Below are positions 34,855 to 46,673 of a stretch of 64,000 nucleotides of DNA, piece by piece. The stretch lies in assembly GCA_032622095.1 (NCBI GenBank), contig CP136061.1, positions 63,741,127 through 63,805,126 on the forward strand. Direction: 5' to 3'. How positions within the stretch are numbered: the first letter of the stretch is position 1; the number at the start of each line of letters is the position of its first letter. The position numbers and the translations under genes were made by a program. Source of the stretch: Siphonodentalium dalli (lineage: Eukaryota; Mollusca; Scaphopoda; Gadilida; Siphonodentaliidae). A model generated the notes under the pieces. It did not search any database. It had not been told where the DNA came from and saw only the letters and a program-made list of their open reading frames with translations.

Positions 34855-35713
34855 TCAAGTGAAAATATTTAATTAAAGTCCATTGAGCTAGATAGGAGCT
34901 ATTATTTCAACAGTATGTGCAGTCTGTGTCCATCCAAGCAGGGAGTATAATCAATTTGTAATGTAATGTTTTATATATCAATATCTTATAATGTATATAA
35001 GCACATTTGTTGGGATAGACAAAATCATGCCGAAGATAGTGATTAGCCAGGTCTGTGCATGATGAAGTCCCTGAAAGGAAATACTAAAATTTACTGAATC
35101 GATCCAATGTCATTCACAAGTTTATGTCCATCCCTAGCAGAAAAAGAAAAAAACTACAATCATATCCTGCTTCCCTTCTTCAATTTCTACAGAGCTCTCA
35201 ATAGTTACAATATGTATGTATGGCCAAAAAAAAAAGTGTTGCCCGCGTTGGACCATTTTATTTTTGTTTTGGATTTCACCGTAGGTGTAAACCGGTAATA
35301 CGAAAATAGGAAAATGTTTTTAAGTTGCCTGGAGATAAATAAAATGCGTTGAATTCAGAGACAAGAAATGACACTTTAAAGGGAAAGGACACCCTCAGCA
35401 AATCTGGCCGTTAATATATTTAGTATATCAACCATGCAGTGATAAAACACATCTCATTTCTCAGTTATGCTCAAACACAACAGTTTATCACATTTATGAC
35501 TTGAAAATTAATGAAAAGCTAACTGTAAATCTTTCTAAAATTTTCAGACTGAGCTAGTTTTTTTTAACTGTTATCTGTATAATAGTGACAATACTTAACC
35601 CTTCCATGACTGAAGCTTCCTGCAATTTTGCAGAAATCCTGTGCCAATGCATTCTCATATATATGCATGTCGAGTTATCTGTGACTAAAATATACTCCCA
35701 GCACTAATGCAGG
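34855..35713. other. Intron stretch with a MITE family 1 fragment
   Basis: At 35595-35690, TTAACCCTTCCATGACTG and TGTGCCAATGCATTCTC are the left part of TTAA MITE family 1; the rest of that element is missing, with the TIR element at 35714 close by. Otherwise no exon or repeat is recognised. Confidence 0.45.
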
Positions 35714-37293
35714 CCCAAGAGAAAATGTTGAGTGAAATTTCACTGAAATAACAGTAAAAAATGTAGTCAAAATTCAGTGAAATTTCACCAAAATTTCACT
35801 AAAATTTCACTAAAATTTCACTGAAATAACAGTAAAAAATTTAGTCAAAATCCGCGCGATCCGTAATTTGTTAGCTTGTTGCAAATAACACATATTCACT
35901 TTCCAGAAACGGCAACTTTTTCAAAAAATCACTGAGAATGTAATCTTTTTCTTTACCATCTTTATGACAAATTTTGACCGGCTTTTGAAACCAGGCAAAT
36001 GAAAATTTATTCTTAACTCCAACGTCGTCGTATCGATCGCCTTCTTTCACAATTGAATTCATAACAATCACTTTTAAAACTTCTAATTTCTTTTGAAAGA
36101 GATCGCGAACCGTGAAACTCTTTTGTTCAAAACAAAAGAATGATTGCGGCAAAAAATATCCCGAAGTCCGTTGAGTCAACGAATATCATTGGCTTGATGT
36201 CGAGCGTCGACACCAAAGGAAGCGAATCGAGCCAATGAGAAGCTACGTATTAAACCGGCATGGTGGAACCGGTGTTGCCGAAAAAACAACCGGTGTCGCT
36301 TTGAATGACCGGACAATTTATGTCGGCCGACTGAGATCGTCGCGAATAAAAAAAACATGCCCTTTGAAGTTTTGTATTTGAATAGACACATCGCGGCTTT
36401 TCACATTTCACACATAATATAACATCACAAACTTTGTTGGCGGGTAATTTTCTGTTCACGGTGTCTTTCTTAGAACAGTCAGCTATTATTAGTGATGAGG
36501 GACGCTCTGAATCAGATGTTTCTTTACCGTACACGTCAGAAAATGGCGAGTATTTGTCACTACCAATATCCGCTGACATTCACTCTCTATTTTTACCTGT
36601 ATTTTACCAAATCCTCTCATTTGAGTAATTGAAAATTGCATCCGCACAAGATATATATAGTCTTTAATTGTGATAATATATGGACACGAACTTACCGATA
36701 ATGGAAAAATGTGGCCCATTGATAAATAAAAATTTCATATGCATGATTATAATATCCCTTTACTGGAAGCCATTCTCTGTATACTAAATATATACTGCAT
36801 GCTGTTCACATTTGGGGGTCCATATTTCCATGTAGACACACTTCTTTAAGATAGAATTGAAAACACAATTTTATTCTTTTTTCTTTTGTCCACCAAGACA
36901 ATAATAAAACTATATAATGATGTAAAATTAAAAATTTAAAACTGAAAAGTACTCAAAATCTCACTGAAAACTATTTGATCATTTTTTATTGAAATTTTAT
37001 ATTTAAAACTGAAAAGTACTCAAAATCTCACTGAAAATTGTTTTATCATTTTTTAGTGAATTAATTTTATATTTAAAACTGAAAATTTAGTACTCAAAAA
37101 TCTCACTGAAAACTATTTTATCATTTGAGTGAAATTTTAGTGAAATTAACTGGAAAAGTTCAAATAAATTTCAGTGAAATTTCGGTGAAATTTCAGTGAA
37201 ATTCACTGAAATGGTGAAATAACACCAAAATTTGGTAATTTCACTGAATTTCAGTGAAATTTCACTGAAATTTTGGTCTCATTTTCTCTTGGG
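35714..37293. mobile_element. 1.6-kb TIR element with GAAATTTCACTGAAAT-rich flanks
   Basis: CCCAAGAGAAAATG (35714) and CATTTTCTCTTGGG (ending 37293) are perfect inverted ends. Inside each, the words GAAATTTCACTGAAAT/AGTGAAATTTCACT recur many times (35738-35850 and 36970-37270), many of them palindromic. No clear target duplication. The centre has only broken open frames. Superfamily not assigned. Confidence 0.72.
35871..36579 (-). pseudogene. Degenerate open frames inside the 1.6-kb TIR element
   Basis: Two minus-strand frames (36250-36579 and 35871-36179) may be pieces of one decayed gene. The first contains VCDVILCVKCEKPRCVYSNT, a CxxCxxxRxxY pattern seen in transposon-encoded zinc-binding proteins; a single CxxC without its partner is weak evidence. 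The second, ending in LPFLESEYVLFATS, has no recognised domain. Confidence 0.35.
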
Positions 37294-38130
37294 GGGCGCC
37301 TGGGTGTGAACCGCACTGGCTTTATACCATACGGTGACTCCAGCATACAACCAGTAATTAATTAGCTCTCCATATTCCTTTCATATCTCAGCCTGTGGGA
37401 GCATGGGCAGGGCACCCTGGCAAATTAATCACCGTTTATTATTCGATGTATAAAATGTTAAATTGTATTGTTATTTTTAAAGGAAAAACAGAATTGCAAT
37501 TAGCCAATAAAACGATAAAAACAATTATGACGCAGCAAAACAAAGTTATCAAACGAATTATATTTTTTAGAAAATCAGCAAAATATAATTGAATTAGTTT
37601 CCAAAACGACAATTTAACGCTTTAATTCGTTCAATGCAAACGGAACCCAAAACCATGTATTTCCTATAAACAATGCGAAAACGATCGTGCATGAACATGT
37701 TTTTATCGCTAATTGTATGAATTCAGTTCTTTCTAATTTCGGGTGTAGATTATATTTTTATTTATACATGCACATGGGTAATTTCCGTATTTATCAACGG
37801 ATTCGAGCCATTGAAGTCTCAAACCACAACCGCGGATTCCAATTATACACTTGGTACATTTCGTTTTTGTCAAAAGCTGAAGTTTAATGAAATAAAAAAA
37901 ATGCGATATATAGTATCAGCTTATTTTTCGATGTGTCACATGATTACGTAACTTACCCACATGCCAGACAGCAGACTGCGGCGACATAACCTTTGATCTA
38001 CCCCCGACGGACTGGGCCTGGTAAAGCTATTTTTAACATGGCGTAAGGTAATTAGCCTGTCACACAAACTTCTTTTTTAATGGAGCGAGAACGAAATGCT
38101 GGGTGTGGGTGCGGACAGACTTATTATACC
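37294..38130. other. Intron stretch, nothing recognised
   Basis: No coding exon or repeat ends identified. Confidence 0.3.
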
Positions 38131-38605
38131 AAAGGCTCGCGCGGCTGCCCAGAATGCTTCACTCCGAAACCGCTATATCGTGAAATATTTAGTGAATATG
38201 AATATCTTTATTGGATTTTATAGAGCTATATTCTCCCGACATATAGCCGTTTTCCAATCGAAAATATATCCACGGGAACTTTGATTTATTTTCAATTTAC
38301 CAGACCTGGGTGTGGTTCGGATATTCACAGTCATCGGCAAACTATTTAATACTTCTTATACACAAGGCTCGCGTGGCTGTCAAAACGTTTCACTTTGAAA
38401 CCGTTATATCTTGAAATATTAAGTCACAGCATATGATTCTATTTATTGGATATTATAGAGCTATATTCTCCCGACATATAGCCGTTTTCCAATCGAAAAT
38501 ATATCCACGGGAACTTTGATATATTATCAATTTACCAGACCTGGGTGTGGGTGCGGTTCGGATATTCACAGTCATCGGCAAACTATTTAATACTTCTTAT
38601 ACTGG
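38131..38605 (+). repeat. Tandem duplication, ~232-bp unit, two copies
   Basis: AGCTATATTCTCCCGACATA, GCCGTTTTCCAATCGAAAAT and ACCAGACCTGGGTGTGG occur in both halves. The outer phrases AAGGCTCGCGYGGCTG and TACTTCTTATAC mark the junction near 38363. Confidence 0.85.
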
Positions 38606-38831
38606 CACGGTATATTTGTTTGGTTCCTATTTTGTCGGTTCATAGATGCCGACCAAAATATTATAGCTGAGTTTAGGCGGAGAAAATTAAAAAAATGAAA
38701 TTTGAAACGTGATATACATTGCTTATGAAGACATATCTAAGCAGCTGACTGCAAATTAATTAGTATAACAAGCCTTAAAGGGTAAACATACGAGCTGTGT
38801 TGTCACTGTGATTACCGGCACCGGCCGTCAA

Positions 38832-38869
38832 CGTTAGTTAATTAGACAGCGCTGTCTAATTAACTAACG
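38832..38869. repeat. 38-bp perfect palindrome
   Basis: CGTTAGTTAATTAGACAGC is followed immediately by its exact reverse complement with no spacer, flanked by the partly inverted ACCGGCACCGGCCG and CGACCGGT. Cruciform-prone; could be a minimal MITE or a repair product. Confidence 0.9.
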
Positions 38870-38931
38870 CTAGCGACCGGTATGCAATAACCCAGTGCGG
38901 TTCAGATGGCTCTGGATTTAGTCACAGTTAA

Positions 38932-39132
38932 CTCGACATGTGTGAGTCTCTCATAGGCAGCCTCGCATATATATATTAGAATGCATTGGCCTAACAAGAT
39001 TTACCTTGATCTTGTAAGCCAGTGCATTCTCTTATATATGCGATGCTCCCTATGGGCAACTCGCATATATAAGAGAATGCACTGGCACAGGATATTTAAT
39101 GCTGCGCCAGCGCAGCTCCAATCATGAAAGGG
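38932..39132. mobile_element. TTAA MITE family 1, third copy
   Basis: Flanked by TTAA (38928-38931 and 39133-39136). Shares CCAGTGCATTCTCTTATATA and ATATAAGAGAATGCACTGGC with 14158-14379. The right end ATCATGAAAGGG is intact; the left end CTCGACATG is diverged. Confidence 0.65.
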
Positions 39133-39221
39133 TTAAATGTGGTCTAAATGATATAGAATGATACAAACCTGTGACAATACTTTATTTAAATGTGGTGTAA
39201 ATGACATAGAATGATACAAAC

Positions 39222-39331
39222 CTTGAACTGGTCATCATAGATTGATCGCAGTGACAGATTCTTGACATACTCATTCAAACTGTCAATATTAATCTTCCCT
39301 TCATAATTATTCTGGTTTTTGAGCTCCAATA
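39222..39331 (-). CDS. RPTP exon: juxtamembrane to YVKN helix
   Basis: Acceptor aattatttcag, donor CAAG/gtttgt; phase 1 in, phase 0 out. It encodes LELKNQNNYEGKINIDSLNE then YVKNLSLRSIYDDQFK. The IxIDxLxEYVKxL...YDxQFK pattern is the start of receptor phosphatase catalytic regions (compare IPVxxFxxYVxx...FxxEFxxL). Followed in phase by ALTQGTV of the next exon. Confidence 0.9.
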
Positions 39332-39457
39332 CTGAAATAATTTTCCCAAAATTACAATGGAAAAATTGTAGTGCAAAAAGCATCATTCACATCATTATCA
39401 TTTTAAATCATTCCAGTATATACAGGATACCTATTGTTTTTGAGCATATTGCGAAAT

Positions 39458-39527
39458 ATTATCTGATGAGTGACGAGCAGCTTGGCGCAAACAAAAATAA
39501 ACATTTGTCTGTCACTCATCAGATAAT
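39458..39527. repeat. Inverted repeat, 17-bp arms
   Basis: ATTATCTGATGAGTGAC and GTCACTCATCAGATAAT are perfect arms around a 36-nt loop. The adjacent bases lose symmetry quickly. Confidence 0.75.
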
Positions 39528-40527
39528 TTTCGGTATCCACTTTTTTATTACCAGCGTTTCAAAAGAAATTCAGCATTTACAACAATAAATTTTCTCATAA
39601 ACGCCTTCAATTGATTCACCAAAGCCAACATCTTTCCATTACTCAGTCTTACTTCACTGCCCACAACAGAGAAATCCATTAATATCCCCTTAAGTATGTC
39701 AAAATTCAACGCAAAATAATTTTATCAAGAGGTCCATTTTTTTGTTATTGGCTTATGAACATCAGAAACGTTCATGTTAACCGTATGGTGAAATGCACTT
39801 ATTCCTATGGGAGCTAATTATATGTGATTATATAATATTGAAAGTAAGGTTAATTCTACTGATACACGAGAATTTTTAAATATTCCTGTTGTGCATTGGT
39901 ACACATAAGTGAATCGGTCACTCGCGGACGAACTGGCATGAATTTGATAATTTCTATGTCCCCTTCTGGGAGATAACAATATTTATATAACTGCAACTTT
40001 TTCTATAATCCATTGGTGAGCGTATAATAAGAATAGACAAAATACACCGTGGGGCACATTTTCAAATACATCAGACTTTGCTGGAAATTAAATTCGATGG
40101 GAAAATGTATTCCAAATTGTTTGTTTAAAGACAATGGTGGCTAAAAATTACAATATACCATCTGTTGTTGCCTTCTGTTGATTCTCATAAAGGACATTAG
40201 GTGGAGTATGATGTTTCCTCCTGAAATAATCACAGAGAAGTTTGTAGTAATTAAAGAACACTCACAAACAAGATATTAACCCTTCACCTAAGATAACCAC
40301 TAAAATAGACCGCTATTTATTATATTTATATTCATAACTAATATTGAACAGCAACAAGAACTCAGGTAGAAACTGTCAGTGAAAGAGCATGCATGCATGT
40401 ACTAATAAAGAAATGGATGTTAATTTGCTTGTGGTCCATGGAGTGTGGATGCAATTTGGTTGACATTTTGTATGGAACTCACACATAAAACTATACCAAG
40501 CCTTCTCAGTCCACAACAGCTTGTGAT

Positions 40528-41358
40528 CAGACCTGTTAACCCTCCCGGATTGTGCGGGAGACTCCCGGATTTGAGCACGATCTCCCGCACTCCCGGATAG
40601 GCATGACAATCTCCCGGATTCAGCTACTGTAGAACATCACAAAAAATAATCTCTTTAATTTATCTATTTGACCAGTAGACAGGCTATCAACACATCCCTG
40701 ATATCGGATTGCGACATCATTGTGGCAATTAACACCCATGATTAATCTGGGGTCATAAAATCAACATTGTTCGCACAGCAGGGGCACCGGACAATAAAAC
40801 AACAAACACCTTCTAAGTTCTATTGAACCAGATCACCAGACAGAACAAAGGTGACCTGTTCTCAATTGGCAACCCACTAGAGATAAGCCCTGAGGTTATA
40901 TGAAACTACCATTAAAGTTTATTGGTCTGATAAAATTCAAAAGAAGCAAATGTTCTGGCTTTAAACTTTCGGAATCCGTTCCTGAGTTGTACTTTTTAAT
41001 GTGACATTTGAAACCTCGCGAGATTTTAATGAAATCGAAAGTAGTTTACAGTTTAATATTGATATACGTAATCCGGTAGCTTACGATATATTTCCTCTTT
41101 AAATTAGACAATAAAAGTAAAAACTACACAGTAAATGTTTTTCTTAAGAATACTTGTTAATTTGCCATCAAACTTGCATGTTTCTGTGTTATACTTATAG
41201 CTGTTCATATTTTTTTTAATTTTTGTTGTCAAAATTATGAAAATGCAAAAGGAATCTGTAGGAATAAATTTTTTTTAAATCTACCGGATGATGACCACGA
41301 TCTCACGGAAAATCGTGACCAATCTCCCGGAAAATATTTTGTGAGGTTAACAGGTCTG
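40528..41358. mobile_element. hAT-type non-autonomous element with perfect 8-bp TSD
   Basis: CTTGTGAT at 40520-40527 and 41359-41366 exactly duplicates the target. The ends CAGACCTGTTAACC and GGTTAACAGGTCTG are perfect 14-bp inverted repeats. Subterminal CTCCCGGA/TCTCCCGC words cluster in the first 100 bp and last 80 bp, as expected for transposase-binding sites in hAT elements. The 831-bp interior has no transposase. Confidence 0.92.
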
Positions 41359-41366
41359 CTTGTGAT

Positions 41367-42220
41367 ATCAGTTCGTTTGATGCTGTTATAGACCGAGTCC
41401 AATCCCGTTACTCTTCTATAACAGACTTTACTCCCAGAATCGTGGATGGGAGTGATCTTGTTTGTATGTCTTCTGATTAGGTCAAATGTATATGAACATA
41501 GAGGGTATCATTTCCCAAGCATGATGATATCAAACGTGTATATTCGAGGTCGGTTGAATGTCAAAGCAATGATATTTGTAAGTAAACAAAGCCTTGTTTT
41601 CCATAGAATTTTTATTTGTAGCGTATCAGAAAATGTATGTAAACAATAAATTTAACGATAGTATTACCACTTTTTTAAAGACAAATTAATTGCAGACATG
41701 TCAGATGATTAATCACATTCAGAGGTCCACGTGAATGCCCAGGCTCTACATGTAAATGTAGTTCGTCTTTTCAATGAAAGTCTGATATAGAACAGGATGG
41801 GACTAGGTCCAAAACAGCATCAACCCAACCTATATCACAAGCCATTCGAGAAGACGACTTGGTCTAACATAAAACATGCCAGACAAACTCTCATCCATAC
41901 TCCGTGGAATGCAACAAACTCAACATTCGTTTATTACAATGATAATTTGGTTGCGCATTACAAGTTGCTTCCAAACAATAAGGAAATAAATAGTGATTTG
42001 CTCGCATGTAAAATCACATGATGCAATTTCAACCAACAAACGTACTGCATTGAAGTTCCATAGCATGAACACATGTATTAATGTAGATATTATTTTAAGA
42101 AAAGACTTGCATCTAAAGGAAGGGGCCATTTTTAATCATACAATTATCACCAAGTTTTCAAGAAATATCTATGAATTTTATTCGCCCAAATTCACACAAT
42201 CAAGAATATCTTTATTATAA
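41367..42220. other. Intron stretch, nothing recognised
   Basis: Several 60-75 aa frames on both strands, none with splice borders or domain signature. It leads into the 52-bp satellite. Confidence 0.35.
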
Positions 42221-42333
42221 GTTATACAGATACAAAACATGTCAGTCACCATGTGCAAGTTCATCTACTGAAGTTATACAGATACAAAACAAGACAGTCA
42301 CCATGTTCATGTTCATCTACTGAAGTTATACAG

Positions 42334-43197
42334 CAGGGACCAGCCTCGACCTGATTTTCAGGGTGAAGTGACTTCTCCCTGTCACAAAAATAGGGCGAAG
42401 TGGGCGTTCTCCAGGGCGAAGTGCATTGGCAAATTTGAAATCGGCCCGCAAGTGCTGTAGTCACCTATATAACAAAAATAGGAGATATGTAATATTTAAA
42501 TTAAAATGATGAAGCAATGGTTCAAATGTGGAAACTTTATGTTCAAATCATCACTCTAATAACTATGAATAATGTCCAAAAATAATTGTGAGAGAATGGT
42601 AGCATTTTATATAATAATTTTGGAAGAACGGCATTTTTACAACCGCTTATGAATAAAAAAAAATAAAAAATTACACAATGCTTATGAATACGAAAAAAAT
42701 GCTAAAACGAAACGAAATCTTGAACATTCTCACTCATTAAAGGTCCCCAACATGGGTAGATATTATGTTGCAAAAATGAATTTGTTTTCAAAGTTATTCT
42801 GGCCTTTACATAATTTAACAAAGGGGTGATGATCTGATGTAAGGTGTAGAGTTGTAATCTTCAGGTGTGATAATCTCAAAATCACAAGTCACTGTGGACA
42901 CCTGACTATGTATTCACAGCTGTCTGCAATCAACACTCAGGTGTGAATATGCTCCCAAATCGGATTAATACAGATGTTAATATAACTATGGTGTTATCTA
43001 CAACAGTGTCAATGGATAACTGGGTTCAATCAATGTTCAATGTTGGCAGTAAATTAGGGTGAATATTTTGCCGATTTTCATTGGTCAACTTCAGAAATTT
43101 CAGGGCGACTTAAACTTCGCCCAGCTGCAAAATTAGGGCGAAGTGAGCAAGAATAGGGAGACTTCTTCGCCCACGTCGCCCTCTTGGCTGGTCCCTG
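42334..43197. mobile_element. hAT-type element inserted in the satellite
   Basis: Ends CAGGGACCAGCC and GGCTGGTCCCTG are perfect 12-bp inverted repeats; flanking TTATACAG (42326-42333) and TAATACAG (43198-43205) are an 8-bp duplication of satellite sequence with one change. Subterminal AGGGCGAAGTG / CTTCGCCC words repeat at both ends. No transposase frame. Same family as 34502-34846. Confidence 0.92.
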
Positions 43198-44210
43198 TAA
43201 TACAGATACAAAACAAGACAGTCACCATATTCATGTATATCTACTGAAATTATACAGATACAAAACAAGACAGTCACCATGTTCATGTTCATCTACTGAA
43301 GTTATATAGATACAAAACAAGACAGTCACCATTTTTATGTTTACCTACTGAAGTTATACAGATACAAAACAAGACAGTCACCATGTTCATGTTCATCTAC
43401 TGAAGTTATACAGATACAAAACAAGACAGTCACCATGTTCATGTATATCTACTGAAGTTATATAGATACAAAACAAGACAGTCACCATTTTTATGTTTAC
43501 CTACTGAAGTTATACAGATACAAAACAAGACAGTCACCATGTTCATGTTCATCTACTGAAGTTATACAGATACAAAACAAGACAGTCACCATGTTCATGT
43601 ATATCTACTGAAATTATACAGATACAAAACAAGACAGTCACCATGTTCATGTTCATCTACTGAAGTTATACAGATACAAAACAAGACAGTCACCATTTTT
43701 ATGTTTACCTACTGAAGTTATACAGATACAAAACAAGACAGTCACCATGTTCATGTTCATCTACTGAAGTTATACAGATACAAAACAAGACAGTCACCAT
43801 GTTCATGTATATCTACTGAAGTTATATAGATACAAAACAAGTCAGTTACCATGTTCATGTTTATCTACTGAAGTTATACAGATACAAAACAAGACAGTTA
43901 CCATGTTCATGTTAATCTACTGAAGTTATATAGATACAAAACAAGTCAGTTACCATGTTCATGTTCATCTACTGAAGTTATACAAATAAAACAAGACAGT
44001 CACCATGTTCATGTTTATCTACTGAAGTTATACAGAGACAAAACAAGACAGTCACCATGTTCATGTTCATCTACTGAAGTTATACAGATACAAAACAAGA
44101 CAGTCACCATGTTCATGTTAATCTACTGAAGTTATACAGATACAAAATAAGACAGTCACCATGTTCATGTTTATCTACTGAAGTTATACAGATACAAAAC
44201 AAGACAGTCT

Positions 44211-45013
44211 GTTAGCTTCCCCAGTAAATGCAATATCACTGGTCTGTGAGACAGAGAGACAATTAGACTGGACAAACAGCTGCGTATTGTTAGTCCTACA
44301 ACTGTGATCAACACAAGGATTATAATGGGGTGAACAAGGGAGAGACATGGTATGGTACAGCATGGTGTGGCAGGGACAGGAGGAGGGGTGGGGGGTAGCT
44401 GTGATGTGTCTAAAAAAAAGATCAAGGTCAAAATGCAAAAATGTAATTTTTTGTTTTTAGAGTTATGTCCTGGCACTGCCCCTATTTGACACAGTGACCC
44501 AATTTGAACAAATCTGAACCACAGTCACACAAGGTCCCTCCATACCAAATATAAGCTAAATCGGCTTAATGTTTTTTGAGAAGAAGTCATTTTAAGAATT
44601 ACTATGAGTTATGGCCCTGGTTTCTCAACTAATTGACCGGGTGACCTCATTTGAACAAATCTGAACACCAGTCACCCAAGGACCCTCCATACCAAATATT
44701 AGCTAAATCGGCCCAATGGTTCTGGACAAGAAGTCGTTATGGCCCTGGTTTCGCAACTAACAGTAACCTCATTTGAACAAATCTGAATGAGAGTCACCTA
44801 GGGAACATCCACACCAAATATGAACCAATTCGGTCCTACGGTTCCAGAGGAGAAGATGTTAAAAGAATTGTTGACGGATGGACGGATGGACGGACGACGG
44901 ACGAGGAGTGATGACTATAGCTCCACCGGAGACTTCGTCTCAGGTGAGCTAATGACATAGCATATGCTGCCAACAGAAACCTGGCTGATGCTTGCTGGGG
45001 ATGAAGCACTGAT
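44211..45013 (+). mobile_element. Satellite-interrupting element: unit array, GGAC tail, hairpin
   Basis: Sequence unrelated to the satellite starts TGTTAGCTTCCCCAG and ends TGATTATACAAAAC-adjacent. It contains three units of about 120-150 bp (AACAAATCTGAAC, CCCTCCATACCAAATAT, TAAATCGGC; at about 44508, 44656 and 44779), a GGACGGATGGACGGACG tail (44877-44903), and a hairpin at 44918-44951: TAGCTC...GGAGAC, TTC loop, GTCTC...GAGCTA. Boundaries are approximate. Confidence 0.7.
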
Positions 45014-45775
45014 TATACAAAACAAGACAGTCACCATGTTCATGTTTATCTACTGAAGTTATACAGATACAAAACAAGACAGTCACCATGTTCATGTTCA
45101 TCTACTGAAGTTATACAGATACAAAACAAGACAGTCACCATGTTCATGTATATCTACTGAAGTTATACAGATACAAAACAAGACAGTCACCATATTCATA
45201 TTCATCTACTGAAGTTATACAAATAAAACAAGACAGTCACCATGTTCATGTTCATCTACTGAAGTTATACAGATACAAAACAAGACAGTCACCATGTTCA
45301 TGTTCATCTACTGAAGTTATACAGATACAAAACAAGACAGTCACCATGTTCATGTATATCTACTGAAGTTATACAGATACAAAACAAGACAGTCACCATA
45401 TTCATATTCATCTACTGAAGTTATACAAATAAAACAAGACAGTCACCATGTTCATGTTCATCTACTGAAGTTATACAGATACAAAACAAGACAGTCACCA
45501 TGTTCATGTTCATCTACTGAAGTTATACAGATAAAAACAAGACAGTCACCATGTTAATGTTCATCTACTGAAGTTATACAGATACAAAACAAGACAGTCA
45601 CCATGTTCATATTCATCTACTGAAGTTATACAAATAAAACAAGACAGTCACCATGTTCATGTTCATCTACTGAAGTTATACAGATAAAAACAAGACAGTC
45701 ACCATGTTCATGTTTATCTACTGAAGTTTCACCATGTTCATGTTCATCTACTGAAGTTATACAGATAAAAATAAG

Positions 45776-46219
45776 AGGTGTGCACTCGAGTGCTAGCATA
45801 CCCCCACCGTGGCAAATTCAACCCGCATTATCTGTAAACCCAACAAAAAAGATTTTTAACTTTAAAGAAAAATTCGGACTAAAAATATCGATATGGTGTC
45901 ACAAGAAGCTTGTACAGAAAAATTTATTCAAATTGGTTCATATTTGTTAAAGTTATTAAGTCGGACAGAATTTTTCAAGTCGAAAATGAGGCGTAACTTT
46001 TAGCATCATGTGGAGAGGCAGTCCTAAGGAGATTGCATACCAAAAATTATTGAAATCGGTTCATAGTTGGTCGAGTTATGAGGTCGGACGGATGGACAGA
46101 CGGAAGGCTCGACGGATGGACGGACAAACAGATGGAGAAAGCGTGACGGATGGACAGACGGATGGACAGACGCAGTCAAACCAGTATACCCCCCATTTTC
46201 TTCGAAAGTGGGGGTATAA
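45776..46219 (+). mobile_element. Satellite-interrupting element with ATACCCCCAC termini
   Basis: Inserted in the 52-bp satellite. ATACCCCCAC (45798-45807) and GTGGGGGTAT (46208-46217) are 10-bp inverted repeats. The right end is a hairpin by itself: TATACCCCCCATTTTC (46185-46200), TTC loop, GAAAGTGGGGGTATA. It is preceded by a GGACGGATGGACAGACGG tail (46084-46175). The left flank carries an extra ~22 bp whose origin is unclear. Confidence 0.75.
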
Positions 46220-46673
46220 AAAGACAGTCACCATGTTCATGTTTATCTACTGAAGTTATACTCCTTTAAACAGACCAATAAATGAAATCAAAATGTGATT
46301 GTTGGCTATTACATAGTGTATCGTCTATGCTGGAACTGTTACTTTTCAGTGACAATGAACAGTTTGTATAACAATAAATATTTACAATTTTACGAGACTA
46401 AAAACTCAAGATGCTAAAATAGTGATGGTGGTTTCTGGGCGATATTTACAACATTCCATTGCTATTGATGCTTAACTAATCAATATTTTATCAGAAATAA
46501 CTCACAGTTATGACCATTATAGTAATAGTAGCTAAGCAAGTCACATTCATGGAATGGGCTTATCTGGTACAAGGAGTAGAATAAATACAGAACACACCTT
46601 GGATCAGAATTTCAAAACCTTTATCAAACTCGTTGTAAATGGCATATAGGCCCATTTCATATCCTGACTTTAC

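Larger units (their letters stand above)
42221..46262 (+). repeat. 52-bp satellite, interrupted three times
   Basis: The unit is GTTATACAGATACAAAACAA plus GACAGTCACCATGTTCATGT and TCATCTACTGAA. Runs occupy 42221-42333, 43198-44210, 45014-45775 and 46220-46262. Variant units (TGTATATC, TGTTTATC, ATACAAATAAAACAAG) recur in groups such as a repeated three-unit block at 43400-43800, pointing to higher-order amplification. Confidence 0.95.

Noticed and set aside
43110-44476. Open frames across the 52-bp satellite and its insertions
   Set aside because: They repeat the satellite unit (MNMNMVTVLFCICIISV type) or run from satellite into an insertion; not genes.
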